A stretch of 64,000 nucleotides of DNA from assembly GCF_018614955.1 (NCBI RefSeq), contig NZ_JAGGNV010000005.1, positions 62,001-126,000 on the forward strand. The letters are read 5' to 3'. The number at the start of each line of letters is the position of its first letter. The stretch's first letter is position 1. The stretch comes from Variovorax paradoxus (lineage in GTDB: Bacteria > Pseudomonadota > Gammaproteobacteria > Burkholderiales > Burkholderiaceae_C). Positions 1 through 9,987 of this stretch are shown here, one piece after another. The translations under genes and the position numbers were made by a program. The notes under the pieces are model-generated. The model made no database searches, was not told where the DNA came from, and saw only the letters and a list, made by a program, of their open reading frames with translations.

Positions 1-249
1 GACGCCACCTCCGACACCATCGCGCTGGACCTGGCGAAGCACCTCAACGCCGAGCAGCTGGTGATGGTCAAGTCCTGCGCCATCGACCCGGCGCTGACAC
101 TGGCCGAGCTGGGCGACTCCGGCGTGGTCGATCCGCAGTTCGCCGAGCTGTCCGACGACGCCGCCTTCCCGATCACCCTGCTCCACAAGAGCCAGGTGAC
201 CACCATGCGTGCGCTACTGCTGGGCGAAGCCAACTACGCTGCGCGCTGA
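1..249 (+). CDS. Amino acid kinase (MfnE-like), 3' end only
   Basis: The window opens inside this gene, and only the last 82 residues are visible. The fragment begins DATSDTIALDLA and continues through LVMVKSCAIDP. This fits the C-terminal part of the amino-acid-kinase fold in the MfnE branch, the kinase acting on aminomethyl-furan phosphate in methanofuran synthesis. It runs convergently to mfnB, which acts one step earlier in the same pathway, and that supports the assignment. It is probably the last gene of a plus-strand C1 operon extending to the left. The N-terminal nucleotide-binding region cannot be checked. A general aspartate/uridylate-kinase paralogue is the alternative. Confidence 0.7.
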   Translation, partial: DATSDTIALDLAKHLNAEQLVMVKSCAIDPALTLAELGDSGVVDPQFAELSDDAAFPITLLHKSQVTTMRALLLGEANYAAR

Positions 250-268
250 GCGCCGGCGCAGGAATGGA

Positions 269-970
269 TCAGGCAGGCGCAGGCTCGACGGCCTGCCCAC
301 GCAGCAGCACGGCCAGCGCCGCCAGCCGCTGCGGGCACAGCGCCGTCTTGCGGTCGCCGACGCAAACGGCACTGCGAAAGCCCGCGAAATCGGGCACCAG
401 CGCCTGCAGCAAGGGAACATGCATCGTGCGCAGCGCGCCCGCCAGCCCGACCAGCCGGCCCGAGGCGCGCACCTGCGCCAGAAAATGGCGCAGCTCCGCC
501 ATCGGCACCGCATCGAACAGGCTGCCGGCCTGCTTGTCGGCGGTGTCGGCCATGAGCGCCGGAAACGCGAGGCCACAGGCATGCGCGACCAGCGCCGCAT
601 CCAGGCCGCGATCGGCAACGAAGACCGGCACCACCGGCCAGCCGCAGTCCGCCAGCGCGTCGAGCACCGCGAACGCCTCGGCCCCCCGCTCGATGCCGAC
701 CTTGACGTAGTCGACGCCGCAGGCGCCGACGGCCTCGACCTGAGCCAGGATGCGAGGCAGCGCGTGCATCGGCAGGTCGCCGATGGTCGCGCTCACGGGC
801 CGTGCGATGGCGTGCGCGCGCAACGCGCTCACGACGGCGGCGATCGTCGCCACCGGCAAGCCGCCGAGCGCGCCCTCGCCGGGCTCCTTCAGGTCGATGA
901 AGTCGGCCCCGCCGCGCGCCGCGAGCAGGGCCTCCGGCACGCTGCGGACACTCACGAGCATGCGCGTCAT
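269..970 (-). CDS. mfnB: (5-formylfuran-3-yl)methyl phosphate synthase
   Basis: A 233-residue TIM-barrel protein of the DUF556/MfnB family. The family condenses two glyceraldehyde-3-phosphate molecules into the furan phosphate precursor of methanofuran/methylofuran. Visible motifs are FIDLKEPGEGALG near residue 28, whose lysine matches the family's first active-site lysine, and DTADK near residue 150, which matches the second. The ATG at 970 was chosen because it overlaps the stop of the upstream DUF447 gene (ATGA at 967-970). A second in-frame ATG at 961 is possible. It is the last gene of the regulator-dmrB-DHPS-DUF447-mfnB series. Confidence 0.9.
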   Translation of the reverse strand: MTRMLVSVRSVPEALLAARGGADFIDLKEPGEGALGGLPVATIAAVVSALRAHAIARPVSATIGDLPMHALPRILAQVEAVGACGVDYVKVGIERGAEAFAVLDALADCGWPVVPVFVADRGLDAALVAHACGLAFPALMADTADKQAGSLFDAVPMAELRHFLAQVRASGRLVGLAGALRTMHVPLLQALVPDFAGFRSAVCVGDRKTALCPQRLAALAVLLRGQAVEPAPA

Positions 971-1560
971 GACGTGCGCTCCTGCGCGCGGGCATGGTGC
1001 TGCGCGACCGCGGCGCGCAGCCACTGCCACGCTTCGCGCTCCTCGGGGCCCGCGGTCTTGTCGATCGCGATCTGCAGGTAGCTCATTTCGGTTTCCACTT
1101 TCTCGAGTGCCAGCATATGCAGGCGGCTGACCAGCACGGCCCCTTCGATCACCGCGGCCTGGGCGCGGTTGAAGCCGGCGAAAGGTGCATGCGTGGCCTC
1201 GTGCACGGCCCTCATGCGCAACACCGGCCGCTGCGCGTCGTCGCGCCGTTCGGCCAGCTCCAGTTCGACGTGGCGCAATGCACAGGCCAGCCGCACGCCG
1301 TCGATGCGTTCGGCCGCATGCGTGGGCCAGAGCTTGCGGCCGGTCACGCAGCCGGCGAACACGCGGGTGTCGCCCACGATGTTGAGCACCGCACGGCCGG
1401 TGGCCACGATGTTGTCGTGCGTGGTGGAGGGCTTGAACGGCATCAGCACGATGCCGCCTTCCTGGTAGCGGATTCCCATCGGCGCCACATGCGCCTGCCC
1501 GCCGGGCGCCACGGTGCTCACCACGGCTTCGAAGATCTGGTCGTTCATGGGAGTGCTCAT
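967..1560 (-). CDS. DUF447 family protein of the H4MPT island
   Basis: A 197-residue protein beginning MSTPMNDQIFEAVVSTV, with VAPMGIRY, a region around LNIVGDTRVFAGC, and a helical C-terminus. This is the pattern of the DUF447 family, which has a flavin-reductase-like split-barrel fold and recurs in H4MPT gene clusters of archaea and methylotrophs. Its reaction is unknown. A role in cofactor synthesis is inferred only from context. It overlaps both neighbours by ATGA (1557-1560 and 967-970), so it is translationally coupled in the operon. Confidence 0.85.
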   Translation of the reverse strand: MSTPMNDQIFEAVVSTVAPGGQAHVAPMGIRYQEGGIVLMPFKPSTTHDNIVATGRAVLNIVGDTRVFAGCVTGRKLWPTHAAERIDGVRLACALRHVELELAERRDDAQRPVLRMRAVHEATHAPFAGFNRAQAAVIEGAVLVSRLHMLALEKVETEMSYLQIAIDKTAGPEEREAWQWLRAAVAQHHARAQERTS

Positions 1561-2993
1561 GGCCCGGGCTCGGCCGCGTTGTTTCTCGGCGTCTTCATGG
1601 TGGTCCCAGGCGCGCACCAGCGCGCCAGGTCTTCGGTGGCGCGCGGCGCGGCGCAACCCCAGTCCAGCGGCTGGTCCTGCACGTAGCGCTTGCCCAGCTG
1701 CCAGGCGATCTCCGCGCGCGCCAGCTCGACGCCCATGTAGAAGGCATGGTCGGCGTCGTCGTGCAGCTTCAGCTGCGGCCAGAGTTCGAAGGCGCCCTGC
1801 CCCAGGCGCAGCCCGTCGCGGTTGTACACGTGCAGGCCGAGGGGCGATATCTGCACGCGGAAGTTCGGGTCGCGCACCTGCGCGGCGATCTCACCGATTT
1901 CTTCCGGTGTGTCGGGAAAAGGATGCTTGGCGTGCACCGTCATCAGCGCGTCGCTCATGCCCTTGGGCAAGGTGCCGTGCTGAGCCGCCGCATGCATGAT
2001 TCGGCGCGCCCAGTCGGCTTCGCACACCGCGCGGCGCGCATGCTGGCTGACCTGCGTCGTGAGGACGGCGGCGACGTTCAGTTCGGCGGCAATGCCGAAC
2101 AGCACGGCGTTGATGCCGCTCGTGTCGGCTTCGGTGAGCTCGGTCAGGTTGCCGATGCCGAGCATGATCGGCGCGTCGGGAAAACGCGTGCGCAGCCGGT
2201 GGTAGCGCACGATCGAGGCGGTCAGGCCGAACGGTATCGGATCGAGGATCGAATCCGCCAGGAAGGCGCGCCCGCGGCGCTGCATCTGCACCACCGCTTC
2301 GTACAGCGACTCCTCGTCGGCCGGAACGCGCGGGATCAGCACCGGCGTCGCGGCAACCTCGTCGGCGACCCACAGGTTGTCGAGCGTGAGGCTCAGCAGG
2401 TAGTCGGCGCCGGCCTTGCCGCCGCGCAGCAGTTCCTTGGAATCGCTCGAATCGACGCTGACCTGGAAGCCGGCGGCCTTCAGCGCCTGCACGCTCTCGG
2501 CCAGATGATCGAAGCGCGTCTCGGGCAGGCAGCCGAGGTCGATGACGTTGGCGCCGTCGGCGGCGAGCCGCTGCGCCCGCTCGATGATCTGCGCCACCGA
2601 CAGCCTCGGCGCATCGACGATCTCGGCGAAGATCGCAACCTGGTACTCGTTCAGGTCGATGTGTTGCGCGGCCCGGTTGAAGTGGCGCGGCAAGTCCTTC
2701 AGCTCCTGCGGACCGCGCTCCACCGGAACGCCGTAATGAAGACTCAAGGCCTCGACATCGCCGCGGCAGCGGCCCGGAACGATGATGCGATCGGCACGCC
2801 GCTTTTCGCCTTCGGCTTCGCTCAACACGGGCGCCGCCACGCGGCGGCGTATCAGGTCGGCCGTCATGAGCGCGGCCACCTGCAGCCCGATCTCTCGCAC
2901 TTCCCATGTGAACGGCGCCGCCTCGATGCCGGCCAGCACCCGCGTGAGGCTGGCTTGGGCGAGGCGCCCGGTCAGGAAGACGATGTGTTCCAT
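1557..2993 (-). CDS. Dihydropteroate-synthase-like protein (DUF6513)
   Basis: A 478-residue protein. Residues 1 to about 130 form the family-specific N-terminal domain. From about residue 140 there is a pterin-binding TIM barrel with GANVIDLGCLPE, which corresponds to the pterin-binding strand of dihydropteroate synthase. Proteins of this type occur in H4MPT clusters and are presumed to act on the pterin or the aminobenzene-ribose intermediate; the exact step is inferred. The ATG at 2993 gives a 22-bp overlap with dmrB. Longer upstream starts would run through the dmrB frame and are rejected. Confidence 0.8.
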   Translation of the reverse strand: MEHIVFLTGRLAQASLTRVLAGIEAAPFTWEVREIGLQVAALMTADLIRRRVAAPVLSEAEGEKRRADRIIVPGRCRGDVEALSLHYGVPVERGPQELKDLPRHFNRAAQHIDLNEYQVAIFAEIVDAPRLSVAQIIERAQRLAADGANVIDLGCLPETRFDHLAESVQALKAAGFQVSVDSSDSKELLRGGKAGADYLLSLTLDNLWVADEVAATPVLIPRVPADEESLYEAVVQMQRRGRAFLADSILDPIPFGLTASIVRYHRLRTRFPDAPIMLGIGNLTELTEADTSGINAVLFGIAAELNVAAVLTTQVSQHARRAVCEADWARRIMHAAAQHGTLPKGMSDALMTVHAKHPFPDTPEEIGEIAAQVRDPNFRVQISPLGLHVYNRDGLRLGQGAFELWPQLKLHDDADHAFYMGVELARAEIAWQLGKRYVQDQPLDWGCAAPRATEDLARWCAPGTTMKTPRNNAAEPGP

Positions 2994-3625
2994 GCGAGAG
3001 AGAGTTCCTTCAGGCGTGCATCGAGCACGGCTTCGAGTTCGGCCGGTGAAGAGACCACCCGGCAGAAGTCGATGCCGCGCAATCGCTCCACGTTGTCCAG
3101 TTCGATGCGCCGCGGGCGCAGCGTCACCCAGTCGTGCGGCGACTTGGTCACCACCACCGGTTCCGTATCGCATGCAAACACGATGCCAGGGATGCCGAGC
3201 TTGCCGGCCTGGGCGAACATGTTGGTCGGCAGCGTGTCGCTGATGCCGAAGGCGCACTTGGCCACCGTGTTGCTGGTCGCCGGCGCGACCACGACCGTGT
3301 GATAGATGTCGTCGTAGAGCATGCCCACCGGCACGCCGCTGGCCGTCTTGTCGCGAAACACGCGAAAGCGCGGCTTCAGCGCCTCGATGTGCAGCTTGTA
3401 GATCGGCAGCACTTCCTCGGCAGCGGCCGAGAGGAACAGATCCACCGCCGGAAGCCGCGCCGCAAGCGCCAGCGACTCCTCGAGGAAATGGCCGGAGCCC
3501 GTGATGCACCAGGCCAGGCGCGAGCGCGGCGGGGCTGCGGGCAGCTGCGGCTCGCCGGCTTCGAGAGCCAGGCCAGCGCCGCGCGGGTCGATGGCGCCCG
3601 CATCGGAATGCCCCTCATTGGCCAT
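2972..3625 (-). CDS. dmrB: Dihydromethanopterin reductase, flavoprotein type
   Basis: A 217-residue flavoprotein with WCITGSGHFLEESL (residues about 40-52, phosphate-binding loop for FMN) and VVVAPATSNTVAKCAFGISDTL. These motifs are typical of DmrB and related flavoprotein decarboxylase-fold enzymes. It should reduce dihydromethanopterin to H4MPT in the last step of cofactor synthesis. A DmrB from Burkholderia xenovorans has been studied, so an archaeal-type reductase in this group is established. The ATG at 3625 lies 19 nt after the regulator gene's stop. The first 35 residues are low-complexity and dispensable for the fold. Confidence 0.85.
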   Translation of the reverse strand: MANEGHSDAGAIDPRGAGLALEAGEPQLPAAPPRSRLAWCITGSGHFLEESLALAARLPAVDLFLSAAAEEVLPIYKLHIEALKPRFRVFRDKTASGVPVGMLYDDIYHTVVVAPATSNTVAKCAFGISDTLPTNMFAQAGKLGIPGIVFACDTEPVVVTKSPHDWVTLRPRRIELDNVERLRGIDFCRVVSSPAELEAVLDARLKELSLAWNTSSS

Positions 3626-3644
3626 GGCCGATGGATGCGCGGAC

Positions 3645-5687
<2,043 letters not shown>

Positions 5688-5761
5688 TGGGGTTCTCCGG
5701 CTCGTTCCATCGTGTCTCCTTGGTCGGCCCATTGTTGTGCTTGCCGGCATTGCTGCGCACC

Positions 5762-5774
5762 CGGTGAAACACCG
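5762..5774. promoter_or_regulatory. Candidate activator-binding dyad upstream of folB-like gene
   Basis: CGGTGAAACACCG is a perfect inverted repeat (5-bp arms, 3-bp centre) about 40 bp upstream of the -24 element. Its core GTG-N3-CAC recurs upstream of the mptG sigma-54 promoter. A role as binding site of the adjacent activator is inferred. Confidence 0.4.
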
Positions 5775-5782
5775 AGCCGTGA

Positions 5783-5808
5783 CAGTGCCGGAGCAGCTCC
5801 GTTCACTG
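5783..5808. promoter_or_regulatory. Nested dyad next to the -24 box
   Basis: CGGAGC-A-GCTCCG (5789-5801) is a perfect palindrome flanked by CAGTG (5783-5787) and CACTG (5804-5808). The outer arm runs into the -24 box. It could be a second operator or a sigma-54 promoter accessory site. Confidence 0.35.
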
Positions 5809-5822
5809 GCCTGCATTTTGCG
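5807..5822 (+). promoter_or_regulatory. Sigma-54 (-24/-12) promoter of folB-like gene
   Basis: TGGCCTGCATTTTGCG matches the consensus TGGCAYR-N4-TTGCW, with the invariant GG (5808-5809) and GC (5820-5821) exactly 10 bp apart. Transcription should start near 5833 and give a leader of about 70 nt. The enhancer-binding protein gene is immediately divergent. Confidence 0.75.
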
Positions 5823-5901
5823 TTGATGAATCCCGCATGGGGAGTTCGACTCGCCGGGGGACACACTTTCAAACACATTCGAATTCAACTGGAGACATCA
5901 C

Positions 5902-6414
5902 TTGAACACCAGCCTGCGTCCTTCCATCGGCCACCCTTCCGATGTCTCCCAGGTCTCCGACACCGCCGATGTGCACGCACCGATGGACCTGATCTTCATC
6001 GAAGGCCTCAACGGCGAAACGTTGATCGGCATCCACGAGTCCGAACTGCATCGCCCGCAGCCGCTCCTGATCGACGTGTACGCAGGCGTGCCCCGCGCGC
6101 ATGCGTGCGACACCGACCACATCGGCGACACGATCGACTACAGCGTCGTGCGCGAGCGGCTGCACAGGCTCCTCGCCGAACACCGGCTGCAGCTGCTCGA
6201 GGCCTTCGCCGAGGCCATCGCCGACATCCTCATCGACGAGTTCCGCGCCAGCTGGGTCCGCGTCAAGGTCGTGAAGCCACGCAAGTTCGACGACGTGCAA
6301 TCGGTCGGCGTTCAGATCGAGCGCCACGCGACGGCGCACCGCACTGCCACATCGGCCCACGGCGCGACGGTGCTGAAGTTTCTCGCCAGCGGCATGGTGC
6401 CCGCCAAGCGCTGA
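5902..6414 (+). CDS. Dihydroneopterin aldolase family protein (FolB/FolX-like)
   Basis: 170 residues. The conserved core starts near residue 28 (MDLIFIEGLNGETLIGIHESE) and continues with DTIDYSVV and LLEAFAEAIADILI, as in FolB. The enzyme class retro-aldol cleaves or epimerises dihydroneopterin, a shared early intermediate of folate and H4MPT. The chosen start is TTG at 5902 because GGAG lies 7 nt upstream. The ATG at 5983 fits the minimal fold but has no ribosome-binding site. Its position in the C1 island under a sigma-54 promoter suggests an H4MPT-dedicated paralogue rather than the folate enzyme. Confidence 0.8.
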   Translation: MNTSLRPSIGHPSDVSQVSDTADVHAPMDLIFIEGLNGETLIGIHESELHRPQPLLIDVYAGVPRAHACDTDHIGDTIDYSVVRERLHRLLAEHRLQLLEAFAEAIADILIDEFRASWVRVKVVKPRKFDDVQSVGVQIERHATAHRTATSAHGATVLKFLASGMVPAKR

Positions 6415-6445
6415 GCACGCCGTGCCTCGCTCCGAGGCAAAGGAA

Positions 6446-6480
6446 AAGAAGCCGGCCCGATTCACGCGCCGGCTTCTTCT
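6446..6480. terminator. Bidirectional terminator between folB-like gene and fae
   Basis: GAAGCCGGC (6448-6456) and GCCGGCTTC (6468-6476) form an 11-bp stem when the flanking A-T pairs are included. An A-run lies on one side and a pyrimidine-rich TTCT on the other, between two convergent genes. Confidence 0.8.
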
Positions 6481-6496
6481 CGTTAGTGCTTGCGGC

Positions 6497-7009
6497 CTAC
6501 AGGTGCGCCGCGAACGGATGCGCGGTGGTGCCCTTCTTGTCCACCACTTCGGCGGCCGTGGGCGAGCCCGAAACGGCGCGCTGGATGGCTTCGCGCGTCG
6601 CCTGGTAGTTGTAGTCCTGGATCTTCTTGTCGTCGTCGGCGAGCCAATGGATGAACACGCCCACGCACAGGAAAAGGTTGTCTGCCTCGGCCATGGGGAT
6701 GGTGCCGTCCTCGACACTGTCGGCCACCGCCAGCGCCACCGCGCGCTGCGCCGGCCCGAACATCTGCACCGCCTGCTTGGCGCCCTTGATGGTCACCTTG
6801 TTGAACATCACCGTAGGCGGCTTGGTCAGCAGGTTGGGCGCCACCACAGCGAGCAGCGAGGTGAAGCCATCCTTGTTGTTGGTCAGCGCGTTCGCGAATG
6901 CCGTTTCGGCGGCGCTGCCGCGCGGGCCGATGATCAGGTCGATGTGGGCGACTTCATTGCCCTCGCCGACGAGCGATTCGCCCACCATCAGTCGATCGAT
7001 TTTTGCCAT
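6497..7009 (-). CDS. fae: Formaldehyde-activating enzyme
   Basis: 170 residues, the standard Fae length. It begins [28 protein letters not shown], with the catalytic-base histidine at position 22. Fae condenses formaldehyde with H4MPT to methylene-H4MPT and is the entry point of the linear oxidation pathway. AGAGGAGA precedes the ATG at 7009. It lies 74 nt downstream of the citG-like gene, as last gene of the mptG-mtdB operon, or possibly with its own promoter that I could not identify. Confidence 0.97.
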   Translation of the reverse strand: MAKIDRLMVGESLVGEGNEVAHIDLIIGPRGSAAETAFANALTNNKDGFTSLLAVVAPNLLTKPPTVMFNKVTIKGAKQAVQMFGPAQRAVALAVADSVEDGTIPMAEADNLFLCVGVFIHWLADDDKKIQDYNYQATREAIQRAVSGSPTAAEVVDKKGTTAHPFAAHL

Positions 7010-7083
7010 GGTTTCGGGTCTCCTCTAGAGGTGATACGGTCGTTACGACACCGGCCAGGATGACCAGCGCAATGTCATGGGTA

Positions 7084-8022
7084 TCACGATCCGTGCCATC
7101 CGTTCGCCGCCTCGCGCGCAGGCGCCGCGCACGACCCGATCCAGCCCGCAAGCAGCAGCGCCGCCACAGTCAAATCGGCGCTGGTCCCGGGGTTGATGCG
7201 TGCGGCCTTCAGCGCCAGATCCCAGCCGGCGAAGCCGGAGTCGGCATCGAGCACGACGCCTGCACGCTCGCGCGCGCGCCAGGCCTGCGCCGCCGCCATG
7301 ACAGTCTGTGCCACGCCCTCGCCGTGATTTCGAACAATGTGTGAATCGGCAAAGCCGCTCAGCCAAGCCAGGTACAGCCGTTGGACGGAAGCCACGGTGG
7401 CGGCATCGGGCGGCGCCTCGGTGCCGCCCGACGCTTCGCCGCAGGCCATCCCGCAGACCGGCGCCTGGAAGGCCAGCGCGAACAGATCCGCAAAGCCGTC
7501 GCGGTACTGCCGCGCGATCAGGTCGCGCTCTGCAGCCAGGGCCATCGCGGCGCGCAAGTCGACGCTCGGAACATCGCGCACATCCTCGGCCGGGGCGCTT
7601 CCCAGGCCGCCGGGGCGTGCACGCGCAATCGCACGATAGGCCGCGCGTGCATCTTCGATGTCGAGCGCGGCCAGCACCGACTCGACGGCCGCCTGCAAGG
7701 CCGCGCGGGTCGTGGCGCCTGGGTGGCGCTCCATGGCCAGCGCGATCGGCGCGCACAGCAGCAGGATGCCGAGGTTGGTGTTGCATCCGGCGACCGCCCA
7801 GGTCGCGGCCACGGCGCCCTCGATGCGCGCACCCACGCCCAAGCCGGGTTCGAACAGCGCGCCTGCCGCGGCTTGCGCGCTGGCGATGAACATCGAGGCC
7901 TGCATGCCGTGCCCCGGAGAAACGAGGCTGACGTTGCCCGGCTTGCGCACCGCGACGTCGAGCCAGCAGGCCCGCAGGAATGAGGCCCGGGCGCGTTCGA
8001 TCGCCGCCTGCTGCGTGCTCAT
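7084..8022 (-). CDS. Triphosphoribosyl-dephospho-CoA synthase (CitG)-like protein
   Basis: 312 residues of the CitG/MdcB fold: KPGNVSLVSPGHGM near residue 24, CNTNLGILLLCAP near 85, and a C-terminal NPGTSADLTVAALLLAGW. CitG proteins make the triphosphoribosyl-dephospho-CoA prosthetic-group precursor. Homologues recur in H4MPT clusters although no citrate or malonate lyase is present, so a different phosphoribosyl-transfer role in cofactor synthesis is inferred. The ATG at 8022 overlaps the upstream ligase stop by ATGA. Confidence 0.85.
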   Translation of the reverse strand: MSTQQAAIERARASFLRACWLDVAVRKPGNVSLVSPGHGMQASMFIASAQAAAGALFEPGLGVGARIEGAVAATWAVAGCNTNLGILLLCAPIALAMERHPGATTRAALQAAVESVLAALDIEDARAAYRAIARARPGGLGSAPAEDVRDVPSVDLRAAMALAAERDLIARQYRDGFADLFALAFQAPVCGMACGEASGGTEAPPDAATVASVQRLYLAWLSGFADSHIVRNHGEGVAQTVMAAAQAWRARERAGVVLDADSGFAGWDLALKAARINPGTSADLTVAALLLAGWIGSCAAPAREAANGWHGS

Positions 8023-8978
8023 CAGGCGCGGCGCTCCGGAGGCATGCCCTCCTGCAGGCGACGGCGCGTCTGCGCCATCTTGCGGTCGAGCAAGTCGTCG
8101 ACGATGGCGCCGGCGATGTTGAAGCTCGTCACGCGCTGCAGCCCCTGCCAGGCAGCGACGCCGTTGACTTCCAGCACCTGGATGCGCGGCCCGCTCGCCG
8201 CGGCGATGAGGTCCACGCCCGCGTAGTCCATGTCCAGCGCAAGCGCCGCGCGTTCGGCCAGCTGCGCGAGCGGCTGCTCCAGTTCGGCCGGCTCGCAGCG
8301 CGCACCCTGGGCCACGTTGTGGACCCAGTGCGTGCTCACGCGCCGCATCGCGGTCACGGCGCGACCGCCCACCACCAGCACGCGCCAGTCGAAGCCGGGC
8401 GCAGCCATCGGCGGCACGAAACGCTGCAGATAAGCCAGGCCCGCGTAACGGGCATCGATGTCGGGCATCGGATGGTGCACGCCGTCGACCTCGCCCACCA
8501 GCTGCAGGTCCTTGCCTTGCGAGCCGAACAAGGGCTTGAGCACCAGCGCATGGCCCGCTGCCGTCTCGCGCATCGCAATGCGCCGGGCCTGGGCCGCGGA
8601 TTCCGTCGCCCAGGTGGCAGGGGCCGGAATGCGCGCGGCATGCAACAGCAGGCTGGTCATCGACTTGTCCACCGAACGCTCGATCGCGCGGGCGTCGTTG
8701 TAGACCGGCACGCCCAGTTCGCGCAACGCGTGCAGCACGCCGAGGCGCTTGGTGACCTGCTCGAAGCTGCCGCCGGCAATGCCGCGGACCAGGACCGCGT
8801 CGGGCAGTTCGCGCCCGTAGCCGGGTATGACCAGGCCATGCCAAGCCGCAGTGGTATCGATCTGGCAGGCCGCGAGATCGACGCAGCGCCCTGCCGCGCC
8901 GCGCGCGCGCAACGCGGCTTGCAGCTGGCGCGTGTGCCAGCCGATCTCGTCGCTCATGATGACCACGCGAATGGTCAT
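8022..8978 (-). CDS. RimK-type ATP-grasp ligase, MptN-like
   Basis: 318 residues with a RimK-like N-terminal domain, an ATP-grasp fold (VLKPLFGSQGKDLQLV, the glycine-rich loop, near residue 160), YLQRFVP, and the metal-binding end IQVLEVNGVAAWQGLQ. MptN adds glutamate to tetrahydrosarcinapterin-type pterins. In bacterial H4MPT clusters this homologue is expected to add an amino acid or acid group to the cofactor; the exact substrate is inferred. The stop of mch and this ATG (8978) are one base apart, which indicates coupled translation. Confidence 0.8.
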   Translation of the reverse strand: MTIRVVIMSDEIGWHTRQLQAALRARGAAGRCVDLAACQIDTTAAWHGLVIPGYGRELPDAVLVRGIAGGSFEQVTKRLGVLHALRELGVPVYNDARAIERSVDKSMTSLLLHAARIPAPATWATESAAQARRIAMRETAAGHALVLKPLFGSQGKDLQLVGEVDGVHHPMPDIDARYAGLAYLQRFVPPMAAPGFDWRVLVVGGRAVTAMRRVSTHWVHNVAQGARCEPAELEQPLAQLAERAALALDMDYAGVDLIAAASGPRIQVLEVNGVAAWQGLQRVTSFNIAGAIVDDLLDRKMAQTRRRLQEGMPPERRA

Positions 8979-8979
8979 T

Positions 8980-9987
8980 TCAGGCCTCCTGCAGCCACAG
9001 GCGCTGCAGCAGCGCCATGTCGCACGCCCCGCCGTGCCAGGTATGGCCACTGTCGAGATTGCTGACCCAGACCTCGGCCGGGGCGAACAGCGCGCCGTCG
9101 ATCTTGTAGAAGTCGTATGCCGCCTCCTTGAAGATCTCCGCGAACGAACGCCCGTAGTCGCGCGAGTTGCTGGAGGGCAGCGCACGCGCGAGCGCACGGG
9201 CCGCTTCGTCGTCGCCGCGTACCGTCAGATGCACGCGGCCGCCGTACAGGATGGCATCGTTGGTGCGGCCCATGGCCTCGATGCCATCGCTGCTTGGCGA
9301 CGGCAGCGGCGCGCTGGCGGCGCCGTCGACGATGTCCGCGAGCGCATAGCCCAGCTCGTGCGCCTTGTGCAGCGCCACTTCGAGCACGCGCGCGACGACT
9401 TGCGTGGTGCCTGCGAGGCTGGTGGTGGGCGTGAGGATCAGCGTCAGCGCCTGCGCGCGCAGCTCGCAGTCGCGCAGCAGCTTGTCGATCACGATCTTCG
9501 GCGGCGCGCGGTCGACTTCCAGCACCAGCACGCCGGAGTCCGCGCGATCGCGGTAGCCCAGCTCGGCGAAGAGTTTCTCCTTGACCGCCAGCGCGCGCGC
9601 CGGACCGGAGCCGAGCGAGAAGAACTTCTTGCCGCCGGTCTCCTCCTTGGTCGCAGACAGGCTCCAGCCCGCATACTGGCTGCCCAGGCAGGCCAGTACC
9701 GGCTGCGAGCTGCGGACGTCGAGCCATGTCGGCCAGCTTTCGGCGCCACCACCGCTGCGCAGGTGCACGTGTCCCAATCCACCCATGCAGATCTCGCCGA
9801 TCCGCAGCCCGGCCGCCACGCTGCCGCGCGCCTCGATGCCGGCATCGACGATGTGAACCCCGGTGTCGTCGCGGCGCGCCTGCAGGCCCAGCGCGTCGGC
9901 GTCGGCCAGCAGGCGTTCGACCAGCGGACGCGCCAGCAGGTTGACGCTCAGGCCCGCGGCCGCCGCCGGCGAGGAAGTGTTGCTCAT
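8980..9987 (-). CDS. mch: Methenyl-H4MPT cyclohydrolase
   Basis: 335 residues, the usual size. Features include MSNTSSPAAAAGLSVN at the start, GLRIGEICMGGLGHV near residue 57, AGWSLSATKEETGGKKFFSLGSGPARA, and a C-terminal SGHTWHGG. Mch converts methenyl-H4MPT to formyl-H4MPT, the third step of formaldehyde oxidation. The ATG at 9987 overlaps the stop of the upstream ATP-grasp gene (9984). The step before it (MtdB) is encoded two genes upstream. Confidence 0.96.
   Translation of the reverse strand: MSNTSSPAAAAGLSVNLLARPLVERLLADADALGLQARRDDTGVHIVDAGIEARGSVAAGLRIGEICMGGLGHVHLRSGGGAESWPTWLDVRSSQPVLACLGSQYAGWSLSATKEETGGKKFFSLGSGPARALAVKEKLFAELGYRDRADSGVLVLEVDRAPPKIVIDKLLRDCELRAQALTLILTPTTSLAGTTQVVARVLEVALHKAHELGYALADIVDGAASAPLPSPSSDGIEAMGRTNDAILYGGRVHLTVRGDDEAARALARALPSSNSRDYGRSFAEIFKEAAYDFYKIDGALFAPAEVWVSNLDSGHTWHGGACDMALLQRLWLQEA

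Noticed and set aside
7010..7083. A third sigma-54 promoter directly upstream of fae
   Set aside because: No GG-N10-GC element with the right neighbours occurs on the minus strand in this gap; fae may depend on the upstream promoter.
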